Below the pieces are notes generated by a model. That model was not told the origin of the DNA, made no database searches, and worked only from the letters and a program-made list of their open reading frames with translations. This document shows positions 52,802 to 61,656 of a DNA stretch of 64,000 nucleotides, in pieces. The DNA comes from a bacterium (GTDB lineage: Bacteria; Pseudomonadota; Alphaproteobacteria; SP197). The stretch lies in the NCBI GenBank assembly GCA_028821455.1, contig JAPPGE010000094.1, positions 1 through 64,000 of the forward strand, written 5' to 3'. Within the stretch, counting starts at the first letter, position 1; each line of letters starts with the position of its first letter. Position numbers and translations under genes: made by a program.

Positions 52802-53929
52802 CTACAGACCGGCCATGACATCCTCCCAGATCTCGTACATGAGCTGGGTGATATCCGGATCGACCGGAATCCAGAAGTTGGTGCCCTCCATCAAACGCAC
52901 GGGGTCGTCATAGCCAAGTGCCACGAGGGTGGCGCGATCCACCAGATCGAACGACTTGATGTTGCCGTGACCGTATCCGTATGTCTCGATGAGGTACTTT
53001 CCGGTCTCCGGCGTGAGCCACGCGTTGATGAAATCGTAGGCCATCTGTTCGTCATTCGGGGCCGAGGCAAGGTACACGAGACCGCAGGCCCAGCCGAAGG
53101 CTCCCTCCTTGGGCGCGGCAAAGGCTACCGGAATGCCCTGGTCGAGGAGATTGACGAGGGCTTCGTTCCAGGCATAGGCGACGACGCACTCGCCCGTGGC
53201 CACCGCCTGTTCCATGTCGGTCTGACTCTCCCAGTAGAAGCGGGCCAGCGGACGCTGCTTGCGGCCCATGTCGGCGGCTTCCCTGACCTGCTCGGCCGTC
53301 GGGTTCATGGGATCGTAACCCAGCAGCTTGAGTGCGATGGAGAGGTTCGCCGTCCCGGCATTGGGGCAGATGCGACCGGCATACCGCTCGTCGAACAGCA
53401 TGTTCCAGGTCTCCTCGCCCTCGTAGATGTCGGTGCGGTAGATGACCGACGAAAGCCCGAAGTCCGAGATCGCCATGTAGACTTCGCCGTTGATCGTCGC
53501 GCCGTTCATGGTGTGAAGCGCCGGGAACATGTCGTCCCAGTGATCGATGCGCGAGGTATCCAGCGGCTGCAGAACGCCCGCATCGTGCCAGCGCGGCACA
53601 CTGTCGACGCAGGGATGCGCAAGATCGGCTTCGAAACCAGCCCGGATCTTCTGCAGGCCATCCTCCGACGAGGCGAAGAGCGACCAGTTCGGCGATTGGC
53701 CATACTTGTCGACAAAGGACTGGTGCAGCTCCGGCACCTCGTAGGCTGACCACGTGAAGTAGTGGATCATGTCGCCCTGGGCGGCCCCGGCGGAAGGAAC
53801 AACCGACGAGGCGACTGGCGCCAGCCCCGCCGTTGCGGCGGCCGCCAGGAAATCGCGGCGTCCGATTTCGCCGTTGAGCAACTTCCTCTGCAACTGCTCG
53901 ACGCGCGGTTTTCTCAACACATGCACCAC
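52802..53929 (-). CDS. PotD-like extracellular binding protein 3
   Basis: A 375-residue paralogue of the next gene downstream (57 bases apart, same operon). The leader is IGRRDFLAAAATAG and the mature part has DMIHYFTWSAYEVPELHQ. The GTG at 53929 is preceded by GGGGAGG at the right distance; the following GTG (53926) would also fit. Paralogues of this kind diverge in ligand preference while sharing a transporter. The third member is at 32454. Confidence 0.88.
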   Translation of the reverse strand: MVHVLRKPRVEQLQRKLLNGEIGRRDFLAAAATAGLAPVASSVVPSAGAAQGDMIHYFTWSAYEVPELHQSFVDKYGQSPNWSLFASSEDGLQKIRAGFEADLAHPCVDSVPRWHDAGVLQPLDTSRIDHWDDMFPALHTMNGATINGEVYMAISDFGLSSVIYRTDIYEGEETWNMLFDERYAGRICPNAGTANLSIALKLLGYDPMNPTAEQVREAADMGRKQRPLARFYWESQTDMEQAVATGECVVAYAWNEALVNLLDQGIPVAFAAPKEGAFGWACGLVYLASAPNDEQMAYDFINAWLTPETGKYLIETYGYGHGNIKSFDLVDRATLVALGYDDPVRLMEGTNFWIPVDPDITQLMYEIWEDVMAGL

Positions 53930-54184
53930 CCAGTTCCTCCCCTACGTCATTCGTATGGGTCAAGAATGCGCCCCTTCAACCCTGTCTGCAAGCGTTCCAC
54001 GCCGGTTCCCCGGCATCAGGATTTCCCACGCTATGGCTGATCCTTCGGGGGCTGACGAATGGAGGCCAGATCGGCAAGTTCTGGCCGAATTCCGTTGCTG
54101 TGCCGACACCGGCACCGTTTCGGGTCCGGTTGTTTCGTTCTTGATGTCGGGCGTCTTTCCGGCGATCCCGGATGCAGTGGCGCC
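53930..54184 (-). other. 255-base region upstream of the binding-protein pair
   Basis: No gene is seen. It presumably holds the promoter of the two PotD-like genes. The sequence is joined to a transposase remnant, so part of it may be insertion-sequence debris. Confidence 0.35.
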
Positions 54185-54470
54185 TCAGGGCCGGATCAGA
54201 GCGGCGATGACCTTGCGGCGGCCCAGCTGCAGCCGCAGCCGGGTTTCGGCGGTTGGCGAAGATCACCGCGAGCGCGATGTTGTTGAGGCTGGACCGGTTC
54301 GCCGGGCCGTTACCCGTGCGGGCCAGGCAGGCGTCCTTGCCGAAGACGCAGTCCCTTGGTCGATGGTTCAGGTTTTCCACGGCCAAGCGGCCGCTGTTCA
54401 GCCGGAGCAGCTCTTCGGGCGACGCAGCCCGCGCATCGAGGGACGTGTCAGGGAATTGCGCGTTGGCCAC
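54185..54470 (-). pseudogene. C-terminal transposase remnant (ISAs1/IS4-like)
   Basis: The minus strand reads SPEELLRLNSGRLAVENLNH, then DACLARTGNGPANRSSLNN and IALAVIFANRR, the end of DDE transposases of the ISAs1 type (GHWxVEN, FGEDxxxxRTGNGP). A one-base shift near 54255 is needed to reach the natural end RLRLQLGRRKVIAALIRP and stop at 54185. Nothing of the catalytic N-terminal part remains. It lies next to the end of the citryl-CoA-lyase-like gene and marks a past insertion at this border. Confidence 0.65.
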
Positions 54471-54563
54471 GTGTCAGATCTCATTCTACCCAACCTCAGC
54501 GGCGACAGGGCAATGCCCTGCCCGAGCAACTCCAGCTGCTCCCGGGGCCACCGTGCAACTGGA

Positions 54564-55349
54564 TCAGCCGATTGGGCCGGGTCCGTCATAAGTCCAACGA
54601 TATCGCGGAGGTGTGGGCCCCTTGTTTCTCCCGCCCTGCTGCGCCTGCTCCCAGGCGTGGGCCAGCACGCCAACCGACCGCGAAAGGCAGAACAGGCCGT
54701 GCGCCAGCGGTGGATCGAAGCCGAGTTCGGCGTAGATGACCGCTGTTGCCCCGTCGATGTTCATCGGCACCGGCGTGCCCTTGGCCGCATTCAGCACCCG
54801 CTGCACTGCCCGGCCAATGGTGGCGTAGCGCCCGGAAACCGTGCCCTCCTCAGCCGCCTCGTCTACCAGTGTCAGCAGTCGAGGCGCACGCGGGTCCTCG
54901 GGCTTGTGGAATCGGTGACCGAAGCCCGGCACGAAGCGCGACCGCTCCGACCGCCATCGCTCGACTACCGCTCCTGCTTTCTCCGGCCCGCCCGCGGCCT
55001 CGATCATGTGGTACAGTTCGACCGCCTGCTCACCGGCGCCGCCATGCACGTCGTCGAGCATGTTCACCGTCGAGGCCAGAGCCCCGTTCAGTCCCAGCCC
55101 GCAGGTCACCGCCATCCGCGCCGCGGCGATTGAGGGCGCCTGCGGCCCGTGATCCACCGCCGCCGCCAGGGCCGCCTCCAGAAGTCGTGACTGTGCTTGC
55201 GAGGGCAGCTCACCCCGCAGCATCAGCCAGATCATCTGCGGAAAGCTCACGTTCCCGATCAAGTCCTGGATATGATGCCCGCGAACTTTTATGACCCCTG
55301 GCGCCATGTCGATGATCGAGGTGCGCCACCAGTCCGATACATCGTTCAT
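54564..55349 (-). CDS. citryl-CoA lyase-like protein (citrate synthase fold)
   Basis: A 261-residue short citrate-synthase-type protein. Citrate synthase active-site His and Asp equivalents are in PGFGHRFHK and the later VLAHAWEQAQQGG region; the sequence resembles stand-alone citryl-CoA lyases, which split a citryl-CoA-like thioester into acetyl-CoA and an oxoacid. It ends in a natural tail (NKGPTPPRYRWTYDG). Its ATG overlaps the stop of the CoA-transferase gene (ATGA), so the two act in series. It is the last gene of the eight-gene operon. Confidence 0.85.
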   Translation of the reverse strand: MNDVSDWWRTSIIDMAPGVIKVRGHHIQDLIGNVSFPQMIWLMLRGELPSQAQSRLLEAALAAAVDHGPQAPSIAAARMAVTCGLGLNGALASTVNMLDDVHGGAGEQAVELYHMIEAAGGPEKAGAVVERWRSERSRFVPGFGHRFHKPEDPRAPRLLTLVDEAAEEGTVSGRYATIGRAVQRVLNAAKGTPVPMNIDGATAVIYAELGFDPPLAHGLFCLSRSVGVLAHAWEQAQQGGRNKGPTPPRYRWTYDGPGPIG

Positions 55350-56536
55350 AGCGCCCCCTCTTTCCGCAGCCGTTCGATGTCCGATGAGCTCAGCCCAAGG
55401 GCGCCATAGACTTCTTCATTGTGCTCCCCGAGACGGGGCGGCGGAGTCTCGACGGAAGGGGCTTCACCGTCCAGCTTCACACCCGTCCGCACGATCCGAA
55501 TTCCGCGCCCCACCCCCGGAGCATCGCCAAACTCCGCCAGCATGTCGCGTTCGGCGATCTGCGGATGGGCGAGGATGTCCGGCACCGTGAACACCGCGCC
55601 CGCCGGGACGCCAGCCGCATTCAGCTCCCGCGCCCAGTTGCGTGCCGGGCGGATGGTCAGGACCTTTTCAAGTTCCGCCTTCAGTTGCCGTCGGTTCGTC
55701 TTGCGGTCCTCGCGCGCATGGTAGTCGGGATGCGTCTTCAGTTCGGGGCGACCCAGGTGGTCGCAAAGTGTTTCCCATTGCTCCTGTTTGTTGGCGGAGA
55801 TGTTCAACAAACCGTCTGAACATTGGAATGAGCCTGAAGGCGCGGCGGTGACATTCTCGTTGCCCTGAGGCTCCGGCTCGACCCCTGCGATGAGCCAGTT
55901 CGACACCACCCAGCCCATTGTCGCCAGCATCGCCTCCAGCATCGAAACGTCGATGAACCGGCCCCGCTCACGATCGTTCAGAGCCGCTGCAATCGCGAAG
56001 GCTGCGCTGATGCCGCCGATCGTGTCGGCGACCGGATAGCCCGCCCGCAACGGCGCGCTCTCGCTGTCTCCGGTGATCGACATCATCCCCGAAGCGCCCT
56101 GCACAATCTGATCATAAGCCGGGCGTTCGCGCCACGGCCCGGTCTGGCCGAACCCGGAGATGGCGCAGTAGATCAGGCGGGGGTTGACCTCACGCAGCAC
56201 CTCCCAACCGAGTTCCAGCCGATCCATCACGCCCGGCCGGAAGTTCTCGACCAGTACATCTGCCCCCGCAACCAGCCTCTTCAGCAATGCCTTGCCCTGA
56301 GCGTGCTTGAGATTGAGCGTGATAGACTTCTTGCCCGCGTTCTGGGCCAGAAATGAAACCCCCATCAGTCGCCGGTTCAGCTCCGCGTCTGCACCAAGCT
56401 GTCGGGCCAGATCGCCTCGTCCCGGAACCTCGACCTTGATCACCTCGGCTCCGAGATGCGCGAGCTGGTGACAGCAGAAGGGTCCGGCCAGCACGTTGGT
56501 GAGGTCGAGCACCCGAACATCCCGTAGCGGCGCCAC
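55346..56536 (-). CDS. class III CoA-transferase (CaiB/BaiF type)
   Basis: A 396-residue class III CoA-transferase. Family motifs are LDLTNVLAGPFCCHQLAHLG, VENFRPGVMDRLELG, and the catalytic Asp region in PAYDQIVQGASG. The GTG at 56536 has AAGGAGG at the right distance. It would activate a carboxylate to its CoA thioester, which the downstream lyase could split. It starts 11 bases after the aldehyde dehydrogenase stop. Confidence 0.9.
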   Translation of the reverse strand: MAPLRDVRVLDLTNVLAGPFCCHQLAHLGAEVIKVEVPGRGDLARQLGADAELNRRLMGVSFLAQNAGKKSITLNLKHAQGKALLKRLVAGADVLVENFRPGVMDRLELGWEVLREVNPRLIYCAISGFGQTGPWRERPAYDQIVQGASGMMSITGDSESAPLRAGYPVADTIGGISAAFAIAAALNDRERGRFIDVSMLEAMLATMGWVVSNWLIAGVEPEPQGNENVTAAPSGSFQCSDGLLNISANKQEQWETLCDHLGRPELKTHPDYHAREDRKTNRRQLKAELEKVLTIRPARNWARELNAAGVPAGAVFTVPDILAHPQIAERDMLAEFGDAPGVGRGIRIVRTGVKLDGEAPSVETPPPRLGEHNEEVYGALGLSSSDIERLRKEGAL

Positions 56537-56547
56537 GCTCCCCTCCT

Positions 56548-58041
56548 TCAGCCGCCATAAGCAGCGTGGACGACCTTGGCCACGGTGAAGAACTCCCGGC
56601 ATTCGCTGCCCTTCTCGGGCGGCCCAAAGGACGAATGCTTGCGGCCCGTGAAGGGCGCGTGGAAGTCCATACCAGCGGTCGGCAGGTTGACCTGCGCCAT
56701 CCCCGCCTGGACAGAGGCGAGGAAGTGGTCGATGCGTGCGCGGTTCTTTGTCACGATTCCAGCCGACAGTCCGAAGTCTGTGTCGTTGGCGACAGCGAGG
56801 GCTTCCTCATAAGTCCCGGCACGGATCACCGCGGCGATAGGGCCGAAAATCTCCTCGCGGCAAATTCGCATGTCTGGGCGTGCAGAGGTGAACAAGGCGG
56901 GCGAAAGATACCAGCCCGGTGTTGCCCGAGCGAGGATATCGCCGCCAATGGCACGGACGGCACCCTCCCGCTCCCCGACATGGACGTAGTCAAGGTGAAT
57001 GGCGCGTTGGGGCTCACTCACCACGGGTCCGATATCAGTTCCGGACTTTCGGGCATCATCCACGCGAAGCCTGGCCATTTTCTCGACCATCTGCTCGACA
57101 AAAGTGTCGTGAATGCCGCCAGTAACGATGAGTCGCGACGAGGCGGTACACCTTTGCCCGGCCGAGTGAAAGGCCCCCGCAATCGCCAAATCCGTCGCTT
57201 CGTCCGGATCGGCGTCATCGAGCACAATGAGCGGATTCTTGCCCCCCATCTCGAGCTGCATCCTGCCGCCGCGCGCAAAGATCTCGGCACCCATTCGGCG
57301 ACCGACGTCCGTCGATCCGGTGAAGGTCACGCCTGCAACGTCCGGATGCGCCGCCAGAGCCGCTCCCACGTCTGCGCCTTGCCCCATCAAGAGGTTGAAC
57401 GCCCCCGCTGGCAGCCCCGCACGCGCGATGATCTCGGCAAGCGCCCAAGCGGACCCCGGCACAAGCCCGGCGGGTTTGAAGACCACCGTATTCCCGAAGG
57501 CAAGCGCCGGCGCGATCTTCCAGGCCGGAATAGCGAGCGGAAAATTCCATGGCGTGATCGCGCCGACGACGCCCAGAGGCTCCCGGCGAACCTCCAACGT
57601 CACGCCTGGGCGTAGCGACCTGTAGGTGGCGCCCTCGGCGCGATAGGACTCCGCCGAAAAATACTTGAAGATCTGGCCCGCGCGCAGCGCTTCAGCAACC
57701 GCCTCGGGAAGGGTTTTTCCCTCCTCCCGAGCCAACAGGTCGCCCAGTTCATCCTTGCGTGCAATGATTTCGGTCCCGATGGCATCCAGGACCTCAGCTC
57801 GAGTCCCTGCCGGGCCTTGTGCCCAGTGCGGAAACGCAGCCTTGGCCGCGGAAACAGCGTCCTCCACGTCGTGAGCGGATGCACGCGCATAGGTGCCTAC
57901 GATGTCCCGTGTGTCGGACGGGTTCACGTTCTCCAACGCGTCGGCGCCCTCGCGCCAGCTGCCCGCAATGAAGTTCGGTCGTACTCCAGTGACATGGGGG
58001 TGAGGCGCACTCAAAGCGGACACTCCAGAACAGGACGCCAT
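56548..58041 (-). CDS. NAD(P)-dependent aldehyde dehydrogenase
   Basis: A 497-residue ALDH of the 2-oxoglutarate-semialdehyde/gamma-aminobutyraldehyde type. The catalytic Cys is in GQRCTASSR and Glu in LEMGGKNPL, with the cofactor loop GSTDVG. It would oxidise an aldehyde to the carboxylic acid used by the downstream CoA-transferase. The start at 58041 has GAGGA seven bases before it and overlaps the preceding gene by 31 bases; a GTG at 58023 is possible. Confidence 0.93.
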   Translation of the reverse strand: MASCSGVSALSAPHPHVTGVRPNFIAGSWREGADALENVNPSDTRDIVGTYARASAHDVEDAVSAAKAAFPHWAQGPAGTRAEVLDAIGTEIIARKDELGDLLAREEGKTLPEAVAEALRAGQIFKYFSAESYRAEGATYRSLRPGVTLEVRREPLGVVGAITPWNFPLAIPAWKIAPALAFGNTVVFKPAGLVPGSAWALAEIIARAGLPAGAFNLLMGQGADVGAALAAHPDVAGVTFTGSTDVGRRMGAEIFARGGRMQLEMGGKNPLIVLDDADPDEATDLAIAGAFHSAGQRCTASSRLIVTGGIHDTFVEQMVEKMARLRVDDARKSGTDIGPVVSEPQRAIHLDYVHVGEREGAVRAIGGDILARATPGWYLSPALFTSARPDMRICREEIFGPIAAVIRAGTYEEALAVANDTDFGLSAGIVTKNRARIDHFLASVQAGMAQVNLPTAGMDFHAPFTGRKHSSFGPPEKGSECREFFTVAKVVHAAYGG

Positions 58042-58718
58042 CCAATGTCCTCATGCCGATGGTCGACCGTGTTCAGGTAAAAGAAGTTGGCGGCAGCATA
58101 GCCGCGACAGCAACGCGCCGACGCACGCCGTGCAAAGGGCGTCGCGGTCCAGCTATGCGCACCCACCCAATTCCAGAAGCCGTTGTGACTGCCCAATCGT
58201 TGCGCCTCACCAAGGGGCTCAGCCAGGTCGCTATTCGAAGGCAGCGGCAATCCCGCGACCGCTTCCTCCGCGACGACGAAGCGGTCCCATTCGTTGTCGT
58301 TGGGCGCCCCGCCGGAATGGCCGTCTTCGCCCGTTCTGAAATTACAGCCGCCGGAAAGGAGCCGACACGTATACGTGCCACCGTCCAGAACCACTGGCAC
58401 GCCGCTCACGAGGCCCGCCTCATCCAGGTCCTGCCAGCTCACTCGGACCAGGATCACCCGATCGCAAATGAGAAGGCGCAGTTTCTCCGTCCGCAGTGCA
58501 ATCCAGCGAAGCCGAAATGCAGGGTCGGCAGGAGTGTCCGCCAGCGCCCATCGGGACCAATCCGGCGTCGCCTCAAATTCTGCAATATTGCCTGGCTCGA
58601 GGCCCGGGTATGGTTGCAGAACAGACAGATCGACGATCCAGGGCCTGGTTGGGCGCGGCAGCGGCACGCCATCGTGATTCAGCGCACCAAGCTCGACCGT
58701 GCCGTCGAATGTGGTCAT
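58011..58718 (-). CDS. unrecognised 235-residue protein with GWRPVLE end
   Basis: The protein has RLLSGGCNFRTGEDGHSGG followed by NEWDRFVVAEE and, near the C-terminus, NGFWNWVGAHSW and GWRPVLE. The NEWD and G-RPVLE pattern occurs in scattered bacterial proteins of unknown function with a lectin- or formylglycine-enzyme-like fold. No signal peptide is present. Its ATG overlaps the active ureohydrolase stop (ATGA), and its end overlaps the aldehyde dehydrogenase start, so it is translated with both. It might be a scaffold or chaperone of the ureohydrolase complex; this is a guess. Confidence 0.7.
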   Translation of the reverse strand: MTTFDGTVELGALNHDGVPLPRPTRPWIVDLSVLQPYPGLEPGNIAEFEATPDWSRWALADTPADPAFRLRWIALRTEKLRLLICDRVILVRVSWQDLDEAGLVSGVPVVLDGGTYTCRLLSGGCNFRTGEDGHSGGAPNDNEWDRFVVAEEAVAGLPLPSNSDLAEPLGEAQRLGSHNGFWNWVGAHSWTATPFARRASARCCRGYAAANFFYLNTVDHRHEDIGWRPVLECPL

Positions 58719-59734
58719 ACGGACTGCGCCGGGGATGACACGAACATCCGGTTCCGCAGGACACGAAACAGCATGTGAGCGGCGATTCGCTCGGTTCTGC
58801 CGGAGGGGTCAAGAGACGGCGCCACCTCAGCTATGTCGAGTCCGTCTATAGGTGCGACACCGATGATGTCGAGCATACGGCAGTACTGGCTCGGTGTGAT
58901 CCCGCTATGCACGATAGAGCCCGTTCCGGGGAGGAAACCCGCATCCATCGCATCGATGTCAATGGAAAGGTACAAGCGATCCACACCACGCATGGCATGG
59001 GAGACGGCTTGCCTGGCGACGGTTTCCGCACCCAGTCGATGGACATCGCCGGAGGAGAAAACTCGACCGCCCATGTTCTCGATGAGCTCCAAATCGCCGC
59101 CATCGACCCAGCCGGTAATTCCGATCCAGACCATGTTGGCTTGAACGACGTTGGGCAATTCGGAAATTCGCCGACCGTTCGTCGCGTGGTTCAAGGCGCC
59201 CCAGGCCCCAAGCTCGTCGGAGAAATCCAGATGACCGTCCATTTGAATGTATCCGAACCGAGCCTCAGGTTCCTTCTCCGCAAGAGCCCGCGAATAGCCA
59301 AGGCAGGCTGGATAGCTGTTGTAGTGGTCCCCGCCCAAGGACAAGGGTATGCCGCCTCTGGCGCGTACAGTGCATGTCATCTTGGCAATCGCCTCGGTCG
59401 TATGTTCGACGGAGGCCGGATCGATCTTTGCGTCACCGCAGTCGACGATCCACCTGCCGCGCCTCATCGAAAGCTGCGCTCCCGAATCCGGATCGACACA
59501 GTCAGTCGACGCCAAGTCGAATGAAGCTGCCAAAAGCTCCGTCGTTGCCCGGCGCAGCGCCCGAGGACCGAGCCGCGCGCCAATTCGGCTTGAGTGGGTC
59601 CAATCCGACGGCATGCCGACGACGCCGATCTGGTTTCCGGCCACATCTTCGGGCCGGACGAAAGGCGCATCGAACAGTGTTGCTGACGGAGCCTTGAGCG
59701 CAGGTACCAGTCCTGGATCTCGAACCTCGGGCAT
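58715..59734 (-). CDS. ureohydrolase (arginase/agmatinase family) with complete metal site
   Basis: A 339-residue ureohydrolase. All six manganese ligands are present: His137 (GGDH), Asp166, His168 and Asp170 (DGHLD, with Gly in place of the usual Ala), and Asp259 and Asp261 (SIDID). It should hydrolyse a guanidino or amidino group to urea and an amine. It is the only one of four paralogues in this operon with an intact site. Three bases separate it from the upstream paralogue, and it overlaps the 235-residue gene. The start is the first ATG. Confidence 0.92.
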   Translation of the reverse strand: MPEVRDPGLVPALKAPSATLFDAPFVRPEDVAGNQIGVVGMPSDWTHSSRIGARLGPRALRRATTELLAASFDLASTDCVDPDSGAQLSMRRGRWIVDCGDAKIDPASVEHTTEAIAKMTCTVRARGGIPLSLGGDHYNSYPACLGYSRALAEKEPEARFGYIQMDGHLDFSDELGAWGALNHATNGRRISELPNVVQANMVWIGITGWVDGGDLELIENMGGRVFSSGDVHRLGAETVARQAVSHAMRGVDRLYLSIDIDAMDAGFLPGTGSIVHSGITPSQYCRMLDIIGVAPIDGLDIAEVAPSLDPSGRTERIAAHMLFRVLRNRMFVSSPAQSV

Positions 59735-59737
59735 TTC

Positions 59738-60727
59738 CTACGCACTTTCTCTTTCAAGGGACGACAGCACCCTCAATCGGCCGTAGATGAAACCAAGCAG
59801 GAGGGTCACCAGAAGGCGCTGCCCGGTTTTGACAATGCTCAGGCCGCTGAGTGTGGGATTAAGTCCGGTCATGATGAAGCAATCGACCGGCGCCTGGCCG
59901 ATAGCGGCAAGGGCATTCTGAAGGACAGCGACGGACAGACCGTCAAACCTTGGCGTATTGCTCATGCCGTGCAATGGCGCCGAGAGAGCCGTCAGATCGA
60001 GATGCACCGCAAGCGCTCCCTTTCCGGCAGCCAGGCGCTTGGATATGTCCGCGATCTTCCCAGAACTCATACCGGGAAGGTGCCTTGCTTCAATCAACTG
60101 GCCGCCGGCCTTGGCCAGGTCGGTGCAAAACTCGGCCGTTGGGACCTGCGCCGGCGCGATGAACAGCGTCGACGCCAGCGCGACGTCCCCGGCAGCGACT
60201 GGCCGCGAAGCCGAGGATCTGTCGTCCCCGATATCCCGTCCGCATGACGGGACAATTCCGCCAATCTGAATCAGTGAACATGGATTTTCGGTTCGCAGAC
60301 CGGACAAGGCGGGGGCGACTACTTCGTCGTCACCGCCCAGCAGAATGCTTGCGGCACCGCGCGTTCTTATCGCCGCAATGGTCATCCCTATTGCCTGTTT
60401 GCCACGGCTGCCCTCGGCGTTGTTCAACGCCACATCACCGATATCGACGAGGCGGTCGTGAATCGATGATGTATCGATTCGCTTCCTGGCGTCGACGTCA
60501 ACAGGTTGACTGAATTGCGGATTTGCGTGCCATCCAAAATAAACCGACGTTTCGCGGAGCGCACGGGGACCGAACCGGCAACCGCTCTTCGGGCCCCAGT
60601 TCCGCTCCAGCGGAGCACCGAGCACCGCCAGATTGTCTGGACCCAGCTCCTCGATCGTCGCCCGCCTTGCGCGCATGAATGTCAGGTCGCCGGCCATTCT
60701 CGGCAGGGGCGTGGTCCTTACCGACAT
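59738..60727 (-). CDS. degenerate ureohydrolase paralogue B
   Basis: A 329-residue arginase-fold protein that keeps the frame (NWGPKSGCRFGPRALRET) but lacks the metal site: GGDH is GGDD (131-134), the DxHxD motif is GGIVP (156-160), and SxDxD is HLDLT (242-246), so at most one ligand (Asp244) remains. It cannot be a normal hydrolase. Intact length and a tight operon position suggest it is kept for structure, for example as a non-catalytic subunit. It overlaps the next upstream gene by ten bases. Confidence 0.85.
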   Translation of the reverse strand: MSVRTTPLPRMAGDLTFMRARRATIEELGPDNLAVLGAPLERNWGPKSGCRFGPRALRETSVYFGWHANPQFSQPVDVDARKRIDTSSIHDRLVDIGDVALNNAEGSRGKQAIGMTIAAIRTRGAASILLGGDDEVVAPALSGLRTENPCSLIQIGGIVPSCGRDIGDDRSSASRPVAAGDVALASTLFIAPAQVPTAEFCTDLAKAGGQLIEARHLPGMSSGKIADISKRLAAGKGALAVHLDLTALSAPLHGMSNTPRFDGLSVAVLQNALAAIGQAPVDCFIMTGLNPTLSGLSIVKTGQRLLVTLLLGFIYGRLRVLSSLERESA

Positions 60728-61656
60728 GGCCCATGCCCGGGCAACATGGCCTCTATCAGTTCAAGTCCAATTGCCGCCACGGCCTCGGTCGCGGATCGCC
60801 CGGTCAGATCGAAGTCCGGCCGATGTCCGGCAAGATGTGCGATCGGGATCGCGAGGTTGTGCAAGGAACGCAAGACGCACACAACCGTTTCCGCAGGAAG
60901 GCCCGGGCTTTCCGGCAAGGTCGCTTGCTCCACCGCCGCCCCCGCCAAGACATCGGCGTCGATGCTCAGGAAAATTGCCGAGAAGCCGTTTGCCCAACAC
61001 AAGAGCCGATCGATGATCCGGGATCTGCCATCCCCACGGAGTTGGCCCGCGGTCACAAGCAGCGTACCGGCGGCGCAGTTGCTTTCCTCGGTCGTGACCA
61101 GGCCTCTCACACCCAACAAAGCAACATCATGCACTCCACCTGCGAGCATTGATGCGATTCTTGACGTTGTGATCCGCCGTTCAGGCAAGTTGGTTCGCTC
61201 GCCATCAAACGATTGCAGATCCATGTTGCTGGAGAGACGCAACAATCCATAGGAGGCCCCGGGCTGCGCTCTCAATGCGCCCCCCAACAGAGCGGGCGCC
61301 AGGCTGTAGTCACCGCCCAGAATCAGCAGCCGTGCGCCGGTATCGATGACCCTTGCGCATTGCTCGCTGATGACATCTTCGGTTCGCACCGGTTCAAGCG
61401 GGAACACCTTCAGATCGTCAATGTCCACCAAATGCTCTCTGCGCAAATTGCGTCCGACCGAAGAGTGCAATTCCGTGCCACAGTACCGAATCTGCCTGGC
61501 GGCAAAACGAGCCGCCGGTGGCCGGCCTCCAAAATGGTCGCAGTGCAGACCGGTCATCGCCACGTGGTTCGATGTAAGATCCTGCAACGTGCCTGTTCTG
61601 GCCCCAAAAAAGGTCGCGACCGGTATCGTGCGCATGCGGTCCGGAGGTGCCGTCAT
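60718..61656 (-). CDS. degenerate ureohydrolase paralogue C
   Basis: A 312-residue paralogue. GGDH reads GGDY (114-117), DxHxD reads SSNMD (142-146), while SIDAD (231-235) is intact, so three of six ligands remain (Asp146, Asp233, Asp235). It may bind a single metal or none. Its start overlaps the stop of the first gene (ATGA) and its end overlaps paralogue B. There are no stop codons or frameshifts, so it is not a decayed pseudogene. Confidence 0.85.
   Translation of the reverse strand: MTAPPDRMRTIPVATFFGARTGTLQDLTSNHVAMTGLHCDHFGGRPPAARFAARQIRYCGTELHSSVGRNLRREHLVDIDDLKVFPLEPVRTEDVISEQCARVIDTGARLLILGGDYSLAPALLGGALRAQPGASYGLLRLSSNMDLQSFDGERTNLPERRITTSRIASMLAGGVHDVALLGVRGLVTTEESNCAAGTLLVTAGQLRGDGRSRIIDRLLCWANGFSAIFLSIDADVLAGAAVEQATLPESPGLPAETVVCVLRSLHNLAIPIAHLAGHRPDFDLTGRSATEAVAAIGLELIEAMLPGHGPCR

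Noticed and set aside
53769-55133. A 454-codon frame on the plus strand over the transposase remnant and the lyase gene
   Set aside because: It crosses several unrelated elements and overlaps the well supported lyase frame; no ribosome binding site.
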